A model generated the notes under the pieces. That model did no database searches. It saw only the letters and a list, made by a program, of their open reading frames with translations, and was not told the DNA's origin. This document shows, piece by piece, positions 45,801 to 52,572 of a DNA stretch of 55,328 nucleotides. Source of the stretch: an uncultured Lachnospiraceae bacterium (GTDB taxonomy: Bacteria; Bacillota; Clostridia; Lachnospirales; Lachnospiraceae). The stretch's first letter is position 1. Each line of letters opens with the position of its first letter. Location of the stretch: positions 1 to 55,328 of the forward strand of contig CAJUJP010000029.1 in NCBI GenBank assembly GCA_910586615.1. Direction: 5' to 3'. The translations under genes and the position numbers were made by a program.

Positions 45801-48800
45801 AACGTATGTCTTGTTATTGTCTGTCGCCTGATTCCAGTCAAAATCATACCGGTTCGTCTGGTAAGGATAGTTGTTTGCTCCTGTCAGACCGATTTCTTCT
45901 CCGTAATAAACAACCGGCTGTCCCTTTGCCGTGATCTGCAAAGTTGCAGCGACCATAGCCGCACCGTCTTTATCACTGTAATCATCCCCGAGACTGAACT
46001 TGAATCCGTTCTCATCATGGCTGCTCAGGAACTGTCCTGTCAGGTAAACATTACTCAGTCTGGCATTCCTTGTCGCCAGATTCTGCTCTACGGAAGCTAT
46101 ATTTCCCTTTACAAAGTCCAGCGCCCAGTCATTGAAGTCAAAGTCCAGTAAGGAATCCATCTGCCCGCTTGCCAGCGTGCCGTCGCCATCCCAGTTCGAA
46201 CCCGCGCCAAAATACTCGCCGATCATCTTGAATTCCGGATTCTTCTTAGTCAGTTCGTTTTTAAATGCCATCCATGTGGTGCTGTCCACATGCTTTACCG
46301 TATCCACACGGAAATAGTCAACACCCTTCTCCGCCCATGCTACCTGCCAGTCAATGAGCTGATTCCTGACTTCTTCGTTTTCCGTCAGGAAATCCGGCAG
46401 ATTGGCCTGTTGTCCGCCATGCACCGCATCGTTCTCATCCACAGCGGTATCCCGCAGCATACCGGGGAAATTCTCTTCCGCGCCGTACCCCGCATGGTTT
46501 AACACCACGTCTACCATAATCTTCATGCCCCTTGCATGGGCTGCATCGATCAGAGCCTGGAACTCCGCATCCGTTCCCAGCGCAGGATTCAGTTTGGTAA
46601 AATCACTGGCCCAGTAACCGTGATAGGCCGCATTATAGGGTACATCTTCTTTACCCTCACCGTTCACCGTAACGCCTTTGATATTTTCCACGATCGGCGT
46701 AATCCAGATGGTGTTAACGCCCAGCTCGTCCAGGTAATCCAGCTTCTGTGTCACACCTGCAAAGTCGCCGCCATGGTATAGACCCGCGTTAGTGCCGTAA
46801 GTTTCACTGCCGTTTGCCGCATTGTTCCCGCTGTCACCATCGAAGAAACGGTCAGTCACCATGAAGTAGATCACCGCTTCATCCCAGTCAAAGTCAGCGT
46901 CACCGTCCGGTTTTGCCGCAACCACAACCGTAACTGTAGTATCGGCCTTTGACCCGTTATTTCCAACCACCGTAATCGGAAGGCTGTAGCTTCCCGGCAC
47001 CGTGTCCTCCGTCACTGACAGGGAGATCTCCAACAGTTCCGGATCGATTGCAATCTTGTCGCTCATGCCCAGCGACGACGCGTCCACATAGGCCTCGGCT
47101 ACAAGGTCTGCACCACTTTCTTCATTATCATTTACAATCAGCTTTAAAACGTTATTTTGTGTATAATCCATGGAAGGATGATACATGGAAGCCGTTACTT
47201 TCTGCACATCACCGAAAACAGGCTTTTTATCATAAATGCCCTTCCCATGAATATACCAGAGTTCTGCTCCCGTGCCGCCTGCAAGCTGGTAAGACCGATT
47301 ATCATCCTGATTGTCCCAGCTGTCTTTCGTCGGTCTTCCGATGATTCCCAGACTCCTGTAGGGAACAGAAAAGTTCGTGGTCAGCCATGCAATACCGTTA
47401 TCATCTGTGTCCTTGCTTTCATAAGTATAGAAATTGCTTGTAGGCGCATATTGGATGCCCAGCTCCCAGACATACAGATCCGGTGTGCTTACGTCCTGAT
47501 CCGGTGCCTCAGGATTGTAATAGTGTATTGTATAGTTGTATGTAGTATCTCCGGGAACGTAGACCAGGCTGTTTGTATTTTTCACAGCACCAGTCGTCGG
47601 ATCCTTCTCCTGCACATACAAAGGATTGGCAGGATCCGTGCGCCAATCACCATCCACAACAAACTTATACTGGTATTCCCCGTGAGCTAATTCTGTCTCA
47701 TATGTGAAAACACCGTCACTGCCCTTCTGCATTTCATCGGAAGTGCCGCTCCAGTCATTCATCGTTCCGGCCAGATAAACTGATTTTGCGGAATCGTTCT
47801 TATATCGGAATATAACCGTACTGCCGTTCACTTCCGGGCCGCGTACTGCAGAAGAAATGACATTATATTTCCCATTTATTACATTATTTTCTTCCACACG
47901 TGTCCAGAGTTCATAGGTATCGCCGCTATCAAAATCTGCAGACAGAATGACCGCGTCTGCTGTCTGTGCCGTAGGATTTCCACCATTTTTTCCATTATTG
48001 ATCAAATAGTTAACATCATTGCCTGCAGCAGCCTTGATGCTGACTGTATACCAGCCATCACCTTCCTTTGTCATATCCTTGCCCGGCCATTTTGTACCTG
48101 TTACGCCATCGCCCCAATAATGTATCGTAACCGCATCCCAATTCAGCGCATTATAAAAATGCAAAGTAATATCTACTTCGCCAACGCGTTCACCGGTCTC
48201 ATCCTCAACCGGTTCATCCGGAATTTCTTCCCCCGGCTCTTCCTCATCGACAATGCCGTCTTCCTCGTCCAACGTCTCATCGTCTTCTTCTGTTCCGTCT
48301 TCCCCATCCGTGACAGTATCATCACCTTCGCTGCCCGAACCGTCAGGATCCGTTTCATCGTCAGCATCTCCGCTGCCGCCATTTCCGTCATCCGGTGTAC
48401 TGCCGGAGTTATCCGGGTCTGTGCCGTCACCGCTGCCCGGTGTATTGTCGGAACCGTCTGACCCTGTGCCGTCACCGCTGCCCGGTGTACTGTCGGAGCC
48501 GTCTGACCCTGTACCATCTCCGCTGTCCGGTGCGCTGCCGGATCCATCCGATCCTGCATCATCGCCCGTGCTGCTATCTGTACCGCTGCCAGCCTCATTT
48601 CCTGAAGCCTCGTCTTCACCTGTACTGCTGTCACTGCTGCCCGGAGTTGTACCGTTGTCTCCGCCTGCAGCATCATTTCCGTCTATGTCGGGAGTTTCAA
48701 CCGTATAGCCATTTTTACCCCCCCCCGCTTCATTTTCGGCTGCCAGGGCAGTCATTGTAAACCCTGGTGCAGTCGATACGCTTGAAACGACTATGGCAAA

Positions 48801-48872
48801 GGCCAGTAACCAGCTGAACATACTGGCTGCCATTCTGCGTTTCTTTCGAAAAAATTTCTTTTCTCTCTGCAT
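39855..48872 (-). CDS. Giant secreted amylopullulanase (two GH13 domains, CBMs, surface repeats)
   Basis: About 3005 residues. A Sec signal ends near ALAA (46), then an acidic Ser/Gly/Asp linker to about 225. Starch-binding modules follow: CBM26-like (231-320), a glycogen-binding-like E-set (347-440) and a possible CBM41-like domain (444-560). The first GH13 domain is alpha-amylase/neopullulanase type (about 661-1030; D857, E886, D953). Next come a bacterial Ig-like domain, CBM41, an E-set domain and a type I pullulanase GH13 (about 1560-2010; NWGYDP, D1761, E1790, D1876). Four FIVAR-like helical repeats (about 2095-2380) and some seven Ig-like repeats end the protein. No LPxTG anchor is seen. 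It should cut alpha-1,4 and alpha-1,6 bonds outside the cell. Confidence 0.93.
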   Translation of the reverse strand: MQREKKFFRKKRRMAASMFSWLLAFAIVVSSVSTAPGFTMTALAAENEAGGGKNGYTVETPDIDGNDAAGGDNGTTPGSSDSSTGEDEASGNEAGSGTDSSTGDDAGSDGSGSAPDSGDGTGSDGSDSTPGSGDGTGSDGSDNTPGSGDGTDPDNSGSTPDDGNGGSGDADDETDPDGSGSEGDDTVTDGEDGTEEDDETLDEEDGIVDEEEPGEEIPDEPVEDETGERVGEVDITLHFYNALNWDAVTIHYWGDGVTGTKWPGKDMTKEGDGWYTVSIKAAAGNDVNYLINNGKNGGNPTAQTADAVILSADFDSGDTYELWTRVEENNVINGKYNVISSAVRGPEVNGSTVIFRYKNDSAKSVYLAGTMNDWSGTSDEMQKGSDGVFTYETELAHGEYQYKFVVDGDWRTDPANPLYVQEKDPTTGAVKNTNSLVYVPGDTTYNYTIHYYNPEAPDQDVSTPDLYVWELGIQYAPTSNFYTYESKDTDDNGIAWLTTNFSVPYRSLGIIGRPTKDSWDNQDDNRSYQLAGGTGAELWYIHGKGIYDKKPVFGDVQKVTASMYHPSMDYTQNNVLKLIVNDNEESGADLVAEAYVDASSLGMSDKIAIDPELLEISLSVTEDTVPGSYSLPITVVGNNGSKADTTVTVVVAAKPDGDADFDWDEAVIYFMVTDRFFDGDSGNNAANGSETYGTNAGLYHGGDFAGVTQKLDYLDELGVNTIWITPIVENIKGVTVNGEGKEDVPYNAAYHGYWASDFTKLNPALGTDAEFQALIDAAHARGMKIMVDVVLNHAGYGAEENFPGMLRDTAVDENDAVHGGQQANLPDFLTENEEVRNQLIDWQVAWAEKGVDYFRVDTVKHVDSTTWMAFKNELTKKNPEFKMIGEYFGAGSNWDGDGTLASGQMDSLLDFDFNDWALDFVKGNIASVEQNLATRNARLSNVYLTGQFLSSHDENGFKFSLGDDYSDKDGAAMVAATLQITAKGQPVVYYGEEIGLTGANNYPYQTNRYDFDWNQATDNNKTYVHYKKMLGIREQYSELFAKGDRSVVAGSDADGYDVISRSYNGDTVYVAMNIGSSAKEIEIPVNGNGITAYKDLYDDNNKTYPVSADSKITITVPAAADGGTAVLTAGGFVDTLVAPELTIAKGTDAAGKVSALPYQLTHVAEDGTKTLMDVSYSMDAAEGVTLDGTGCRITVNAAFTGDEITLTATAKEDPDLSAVFTAKVVEDKNEITLRLHYTRTDGAYAGWNVWAWGKGMKDAGHEFDSDGENGEKVATFNLEGRKTDALNYIIRKSIEGNEWADKDIDADRTIDLSDVLSGTVDYYVDSGVFAGRRVLGDDVLLGAKVVSAAYNKKNNTIKVVTGMPVVEKPDEAFVLKGADGKEIPVTEVKVSANKKEYTLSLGADLSQTPAIAKEYFIGFEGYDYAVEMPKIYSTEEFEAQYTYDGDDLGATWSKAKTTFKVWAPTAEAVKVNLYQSGTKGTEDLIESIEMTKGEKGVWSAEKTGDLNGTYYTYTAVQDGKESEACDPYARTTGVNGDRAMVIDLDSTDPAGWANDSGPNQGMSYNDSVIYELHVRDFSIDESSGISDANKGKFLGLTEKGTTNATGQTTGLDYLTDLGVTHIHLLPIYDYATVDETKLDEPQFNWGYDPKNYNAPEGSYSTDPYNGAVRVKEMKQMVKTLHDNNINVIMDVVYNHVFDADEFCFNKLVPKYFSRTNADGSYSSGSGCGNDTASERAMVKKYIVDSVNYWADEYHIDGFRFDLVGLLDTETINEVVNTVHQKHPDAVFYGEGWSMDTAVSKDGYTMATQANSTKTPNFAFFSDTIRDAIKGGNFDLKTTGFATGASGLEQSIADCFKAATSWCKSPTQTVNYASCHDNYTLWDKISVSRADVSEPERIKMNNLAAAIYMMAEGIPLIHAGEEILRSKPSVDGNGVEHNSYNLPDSVNSIKWNDLNKEAYRNVRDYYKGLIEFRKNHAALRLTSAAAVKANVNYKWIAKDVVMFVIGGKDQIAGEISDGIVVIFNAATSPQTVNLYQSDYGVAEGTWNICINDQKAGVETLDSVTVTAAEGQVQVAPISAMVLVKGEAKDQDSVYDKNELLTRKLQALKKFISTCENMEQGNYTNESWKTFTDALAAAKTTAGKTDVTVEEIDSAMDQLRAAYDGLEVPAGSVDTGKLSALIEKCSEVTEQGNYTDESWTAFQEALKKAKDVLAKTDATQEEIDQALAELQAAYDGLKVPEGSVDTGKLNALVKLCSGLTEQGNYTDESWTAFQEALKKAKAVLEKEDVTQTEIDQALAELQTAYDGLKVPEGSVDTGKLSALVKEYQKLQPDDYTEESWDVFQTALKAAERVLADPNATQEEVNRIESELKKAHAALEKLEDVPHGLWMKWEDASMFTTVDDVDHITYTGKAVKPVIQVYDGRRLLKEKTDYTVAYKQNTNAGEAVVTIKGKGNYTQYLEKRFIIDKVDIDTLAVTDLYGIVAADNKKQVQPKPVVKYNGKALKLKTDYTVAYQNPETDGKTPGTYSVILQSNPDSKNFTGSKTIQMLLGDKADAVLMSKVSVQKIPAQPYAWDTETKHGKVQKPEVIVKHGSNNQLVGKDDSQPEKEWDYEVIYDTVHTEAGETATITVKGNNKKYFGEKTVSFKITGTALKANKVSLKDVPNTGLIYTGTPQEPEVEIIDGVEAEQGYPLYRAVYQKNTDVGTATVTVTGMNGYTGTVKKTFKIKAYDIAANEGGLFTFGEENKITDQIPYAKGGSKLTNENVRARFTKGNEAPVYLEQGIDYTLSYRKNTAAGSAATVSIKGKGNYKGTIKDIPFTIVPQELGKLAGSITAGDILVKNARKYNTVIPVITDLNGKKLKNKTDFTIDKETAYTYADGSEITETPAVDSVIKVTALAKGSNYTGQVSAEFRVIANDKNIASARIKVEPQYYTGYEIKPGKEDITVEMKESGKWVEIDKSCFEITGYSNNIKKGTAKVTIHGTGVYGGSKTVSFKINAKPMILGTR
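41735..42600 (-). repeat. Four 204-213 bp repeats encoding FIVAR-like modules
   Basis: Within the amylase gene four helical modules of about 68-71 residues recur, each with EQGNYT(D/N)ESW and an AYDGL(K/E)VP ending; the last unit is the most diverged. Units 2 and 3 are nearly identical in DNA (for example 42052 and 42265, 213 bases apart), which points to recent duplication or gene conversion. Confidence 0.8.
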
Positions 48873-48983
48873 CACTTTACCATCCTTTCTTCTTTTTTAC
48901 ATGTTTCGTTTTTCTGGGTTGTACATTCCCGTCTTATGATATGACACCACTTTAACATCTTGTTTGTTTTCCTACAATCCTAT

Positions 48984-49003
48984 TTTTCGAAATTATACGA
49001 AAA
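48984..49003. promoter_or_regulatory. Candidate amylase promoter/operator dyad
   Basis: On the minus strand TTTTCG and CGAAAA flank an 8-base centre that contains TATAAT (48997-48992). A regulator bound here would cover the -10 box. No good -35 is visible. I see no clear CcpA cre box with the central CG in 48873-49084. Confidence 0.35.
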
Positions 49004-49084
49004 TTTTTTAGACTGTTTTTTGTGCACTTTGTACATTTAATTGGATTATATTAGTCTAATTTCCTACAAATATACTCTTATCCC

Positions 49085-49168
49085 CAAAAAAACAACAAAA
49101 TGAGCAGAGCTCATTTGCGAGATCTGCTTCACAGACTCGAATAAGCGGAAGCTTTTCTTATGCCATAA
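49085..49168 (+). repeat. R1 element, copy 3
   Basis: A-run, hairpin ATGAGC-AGA-GCTCAT, ATTTGCGAGATCTGCTTC...GACTCG, AATAAGCGG and a TTATGCCATAAA ending. The first hairpin has changed sequence but both arms changed together, so its pairing is conserved. It lies upstream of the amylase promoter region. Confidence 0.75.
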
Positions 49169-49232
49169 ACAAAACGAGCAAAGCTCGTTTTGAACATAGC
49201 TCGTTTACGGGATCTGCTTCGCGAGTTCAAAA
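49169..49232 (+). repeat. R1 element, copy 4 (partial)
   Basis: Directly joined to copy 3. Hairpin AAAACGAGC-AAA-GCTCGTTTT, then GGGATCTGCTTCGCGAGTTC. It lacks the ATTTCCTATACC end and runs into the terminator of the lipoprotein gene. Confidence 0.65.
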
Positions 49233-49257
49233 AAGAGCACCATGTCCAGGCGCTCTT
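49229..49257 (-). terminator. Terminator of lipoprotein gene
   Basis: On the minus strand AAGAGC/GCTCTT (49257-49233) with inner CC/GG pairs forms a hairpin followed by TTTT, about 57 bases after the stop at 49314. Confidence 0.8.
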
Positions 49258-49313
49258 ACAGATTGTCTTATATGTACCGAACTGCCCATTAACGCAGCCT
49301 CAGATTTTTTCTG

Positions 49314-50027
49314 TTATTCTATCTTGATCGTAGCAGCACTTGCCTCGTACTCCTCCATCCGGTCATAATCACTGGTCTGGGAATAAATGACCATATAGCT
49401 CTTATCCGCGTTAATGACATACTGAAGCTGAGTAATCTGAATATCCTCTACCTGATAATGACATAAAATGCGGAAAGCCGGATATCCGTCGATTCGTATG
49501 CTCTCAAAGCTGTCTATATTTAATGTGACCTCTTCGCCGTACAATTCACGGAGATTTTCCTGGGTCTGCTCTTTAAAAGTCTCCTCCGTCATAAGCTGCA
49601 GGGAAATATCCTGTTCGCCGGTAACGGAATAGATCGTGGAAGCATCGATGGGATATCTTCCGGTGACATACATTCCTTTCCGGTCCTCTGCTTCCTCAAA
49701 GCCTTCAGGCAGTTCAAAAGTACAGCCCTTCGTTCTCCGCCTGCTCTCCAGCACCGATGTATCCAGTTCATTTTCTTCCAGAAGCTGTGCCGTCAATTCT
49801 TTGCGTGTCTCTTCATCTATTTCCATCTGTGCCATGGCAGCACTTGTCTGTTCCGGCTTCAATAATTCGACCTGTCTGGTGGTATCTCCGTTTTGCGTCT
49901 CCTGTGCTTCCGCACTCGTATGTACCGCTTCTTTTCCGCCGCAGCCTGTCACCAGCGCTGCCAGACATATCATCAGGCACAACGCCGGAAAGTGTCTGTC
50001 CCGTATGCCATATAATCTTCTTTTCAA
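49314..50027 (-). CDS. Lipoprotein of unknown function
   Basis: 237 residues. The signal peptide ends at the lipobox LVTGC (about residue 29), followed by a polar stretch and a mixed alpha/beta domain (TKGCTFELPEGFEEAEDRKG, then FESIRIDGYPAFRILCHYQV and YMVIYSQTSDYDRMEEYEAS). The latter pattern resembles small outer lipoproteins that are often linked to sporulation or stress, but I cannot name a family. The start is TTG at 50027, six bases from GGAGG; no in-frame ATG is nearby. It has its own terminator. Confidence 0.75.
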   Translation of the reverse strand: MKRRLYGIRDRHFPALCLMICLAALVTGCGGKEAVHTSAEAQETQNGDTTRQVELLKPEQTSAAMAQMEIDEETRKELTAQLLEENELDTSVLESRRRTKGCTFELPEGFEEAEDRKGMYVTGRYPIDASTIYSVTGEQDISLQLMTEETFKEQTQENLRELYGEEVTLNIDSFESIRIDGYPAFRILCHYQVEDIQITQLQYVINADKSYMVIYSQTSDYDRMEEYEASAATIKIE

Positions 50028-50110
50028 TATAATCCTCCTGTCAAAACCGCAATAAGCATATAGTCAGAAGCACAGTATGACCTTTACTGAAAGTCATACT
50101 GCGCTCCCGA

Positions 50111-50172
50111 AATAAAAAACGAACAAGCTCGTTTCCGGGATTCGCTTTTTGAATCCAGATAAGCAAAAAGAC
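50111..50172 (+). repeat. R1 element, copy 5 (short)
   Basis: A-run, hairpin AACGA/TCGTT, then GGATTC/GAATCC hairpin and AGATAAGC. On the minus strand it gives a hairpin plus TTTTTTATTT after the DUF1540 gene and would serve as its terminator. Confidence 0.6.
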
Positions 50173-50189
50173 ACCTGTACTGAAAAAAA

Positions 50190-50504
50190 CTATGCTTCCC
50201 TGAAAGTCGCACACTCTGTACCGGCACATGTGCATGCACCGCCGCCCTTGATGTCTACATGCTCCGCGTGGCATTTATAATTACTATTATACACACATTT
50301 GGTTGCTTCGCAATCAATACTGATCGTCCGACAGGGATGCTCCAGCGAGCTGGTGTATGATCCTTCCCTTTTCTGCGCAAAGCTTTCGCAACATGTGTCA
50401 TTACAACAGTCTGCATGTTTGCCGCCTACCATGATATCACCCTTGCAGCAGCATTTTTCCTTATTGTAGGAACAATTCTCTACTCCACACTTCAACTCAG
50501 CCAT
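50190..50504 (-). CDS. DUF1540 protein, two cysteine-rich modules
   Basis: 104 residues with two DUF1540 units (about 4-41 and 61-100). The first has LKCGVENCSYNKEKCCCKGD and CNDTCCESF; the second has IDCEATKCVYNSNYKCHAEH and CTCAGTECATF. The sixteen or more Cys suggest metal or cluster binding, or a cross-linked coat component; family function is unknown. The ATG at 50504 follows GGAGG; a longer in-frame start has no site. No signal peptide. Confidence 0.88.
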   Translation of the reverse strand: MAELKCGVENCSYNKEKCCCKGDIMVGGKHADCCNDTCCESFAQKREGSYTSSLEHPCRTISIDCEATKCVYNSNYKCHAEHVDIKGGGACTCAGTECATFREA

Positions 50505-50631
50505 AATAAACCTCCATTCATATCTGCACTCCGTTCCCCGGACAGATGACCCCGCGCCGCATTTTTCAAAACACACCGCCCGTCAAATGTCGCAATGACC
50601 GAAGCCGGATCTATTTTATGATACAAGGTTA

Positions 50632-52527
50632 TTATTGACCTGCCACACTGATCTTATACAGATTAAACCAATATCGCTCCAACAGATAACTGCCTGTTTC
50701 CTCAGACAAAAGCCCTGCCTTTTCCCATTCCGCAACAATGTCATCCCGGCTGTTGAAGCTGCCGATAAACCAGACTCTTCTGCCTTCCTCACACCATGTC
50801 CTGATCTGTTCTGCCTGTTCTACAGTACCGTAAGGACGCAGGATCTTCTGAATCAAAGTCTCCGGTCTGCCGCACCAAAGATAACTTTCATTTTTATACA
50901 CCTTGGCCGCTTCAGCGGACTCATAATCAATCGTTGAAAATGCTTTTCTTTCAGCCTTTTCATCCATATAATAAGAAGTTACCGCCTGAACCTGGTCAAA
51001 ATTATACAGGACAATATCTTCAGGTTCAATGGCAGATAATGCCGCCGCAGTATCTTTCATGAGCAGCGCTTTATACTCCTCTTCTCCCATAAAAGCCCGA
51101 TAGTCCCGAAGTCCGACCACAAGTACAAGTATGATAACCGCTCCAAATATAACTTTATGTAAACCAACCGTTTTGCCATTAAGTTTACATAACTTCAAGC
51201 AAGCCGACTTGCAATCAGGTTTACATAATTCAGTACAAACTGCTTCGTTTTCAGGGTTACATAACTCTGAACTATCAGATTCGGAATCATGTTTACATAA
51301 CGCATACTTACTTTCTTTCTGAAAAAAAAGATCCAGCCCGATAGCAAAGCTCAACCAAAAGCATCCCATGGCCGAGAGCATATACCGGTAAACAAAAATC
51401 GGGCGTAAAAGAACAGATGCCGCAAAGCCGAACAGCACCAGTCCGCCCAGCACGCATGTCCCCGCAAGCATAAATCCGATCCTGTATATCAGTTCACCGT
51501 TTCCGTCCGGTACAGCTTTTTTTCTATTTTCTATCCTATAATAGCAGAGTTTTAGCGTGGGGTACAAAATAACAGACACATATGCCGCAAACAATACCAC
51601 CGCCAGTACCGTACTCAAAATCTCACTGGTAAACGCCGGCTTCATCAGGAACTTCACACAACCGCCCAAAGACCGCCAGGTCAACGGCAGAATCCAGTAA
51701 TTTTCCCGCACTGCCGTAATCTGGGCAAACAGAGCAAAAAGCCATGGGATGTATCCCAGAACAGAAACCGCCACCCACAAGAGCCACTCCTTGATCCTGC
51801 CCCGGTCTCTGACCAGAAAGACAGCCAGCACATAAAGATAGACCATGATCACTGCCACACATGCAAAATACTGCGTGTAGGCGGCTGCCAATCCGTAAAA
51901 TACCAGGGCTGCTGCATGAATCCGTCCCATGCGTATCCGCTGCGTCCTCTTTACAGTATTTTCCCCGGCAGTGCCGCCGCTTTCCTCTGCCCCATTCTGA
52001 AAAAGCCCGCCACAGATTCCACAGGCTATATTTCTCCCCGCCGTGACTACCCCATAAGCGTGTAAAAAGGCTGCCGTCACGAACAGCAATGCAAAACTGT
52101 ACATCCGCATCTCCACCGTATAACTGCTGAGCTGCGGCATGGCAATGGAGCAAAAGAAAAACAGCCCGCCCGCAAACATGCCAAATCTTTTTCGGATAAA
52201 CGTAATGCAGTACAACAGCAAAATGAAATACGGCAGTACAGAAACCACCTTCGTGACCACAACCGGATCTGTCTGCGCCGATATCAGTTTACATAAGTCT
52301 ACAAAAAATTTAACAATACAGTAATACAGCGGCGGATGAACATCCTGCGCCGTAAACGCAATTAAATCACCGTAGGAATGCTTTATCATCCCCACGGTGA
52401 ACAATTCATCATACCAGATGTCATTGCCAAAACATAACATCAGGCTCTTTAACAGCATAATCACACTGATTCCCAGAAAGAAAAATCCAATGATATCTCT
52501 TCCCGATATTCTGAGTTTCCGATTCAT
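50632..52527 (-). CDS. GT-C/family 39-type membrane glycosyltransferase
   Basis: About 631 residues with ten or more membrane helices. The first outer loop has NDIWYDELFT followed by QDVHPPLYY, the acidic D-E and H-P-P-L pattern of dolichol- or undecaprenyl-phosphate-sugar transferases (PMT/ArnT type). It should transfer sugar from a lipid carrier outside the membrane. Residues about 408-455 are four Cys-rich 12-residue units (LCKHDSESDSSE and similar). The ATG at 52527 has GGAG ten bases upstream. It begins 45 bases after thrS and is probably co-transcribed. Confidence 0.82.
   Translation of the reverse strand: MNRKLRISGRDIIGFFFLGISVIMLLKSLMLCFGNDIWYDELFTVGMIKHSYGDLIAFTAQDVHPPLYYCIVKFFVDLCKLISAQTDPVVVTKVVSVLPYFILLLYCITFIRKRFGMFAGGLFFFCSIAMPQLSSYTVEMRMYSFALLFVTAAFLHAYGVVTAGRNIACGICGGLFQNGAEESGGTAGENTVKRTQRIRMGRIHAAALVFYGLAAAYTQYFACVAVIMVYLYVLAVFLVRDRGRIKEWLLWVAVSVLGYIPWLFALFAQITAVRENYWILPLTWRSLGGCVKFLMKPAFTSEILSTVLAVVLFAAYVSVILYPTLKLCYYRIENRKKAVPDGNGELIYRIGFMLAGTCVLGGLVLFGFAASVLLRPIFVYRYMLSAMGCFWLSFAIGLDLFFQKESKYALCKHDSESDSSELCNPENEAVCTELCKPDCKSACLKLCKLNGKTVGLHKVIFGAVIILVLVVGLRDYRAFMGEEEYKALLMKDTAAALSAIEPEDIVLYNFDQVQAVTSYYMDEKAERKAFSTIDYESAEAAKVYKNESYLWCGRPETLIQKILRPYGTVEQAEQIRTWCEEGRRVWFIGSFNSRDDIVAEWEKAGLLSEETGSYLLERYWFNLYKISVAGQ
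51155..51300. repeat. 36-bp array built on GTTTACATAA
   Basis: GTTTACATAA occurs at 51183, 51219 and 51291, and GGTTACATAA at 51255, each exactly 36 bases apart. An inverted copy, TTATGTAAAC, lies at 51155-51164. The array encodes four LC(K/N)x9 units in the glycosyltransferase. Confidence 0.85.
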
Positions 52528-52572
52528 TCTATTCCGTACTCCGCATTGCGCTTTCAGCTTCACTGCTGCCGC

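Noticed and set aside
48253..48708. Ser/Pro-rich plus-strand frame over the amylase linker
   Set aside because: It is the antisense of the Gly/Ser/Asp repeat linker, which keeps several frames open by composition.
51155..51300. 36-bp spaced repeats as a CRISPR array
   Set aside because: Only a 10-base word is repeated, there are no separate spacers, and the whole stretch is in frame within the glycosyltransferase; no cas genes.
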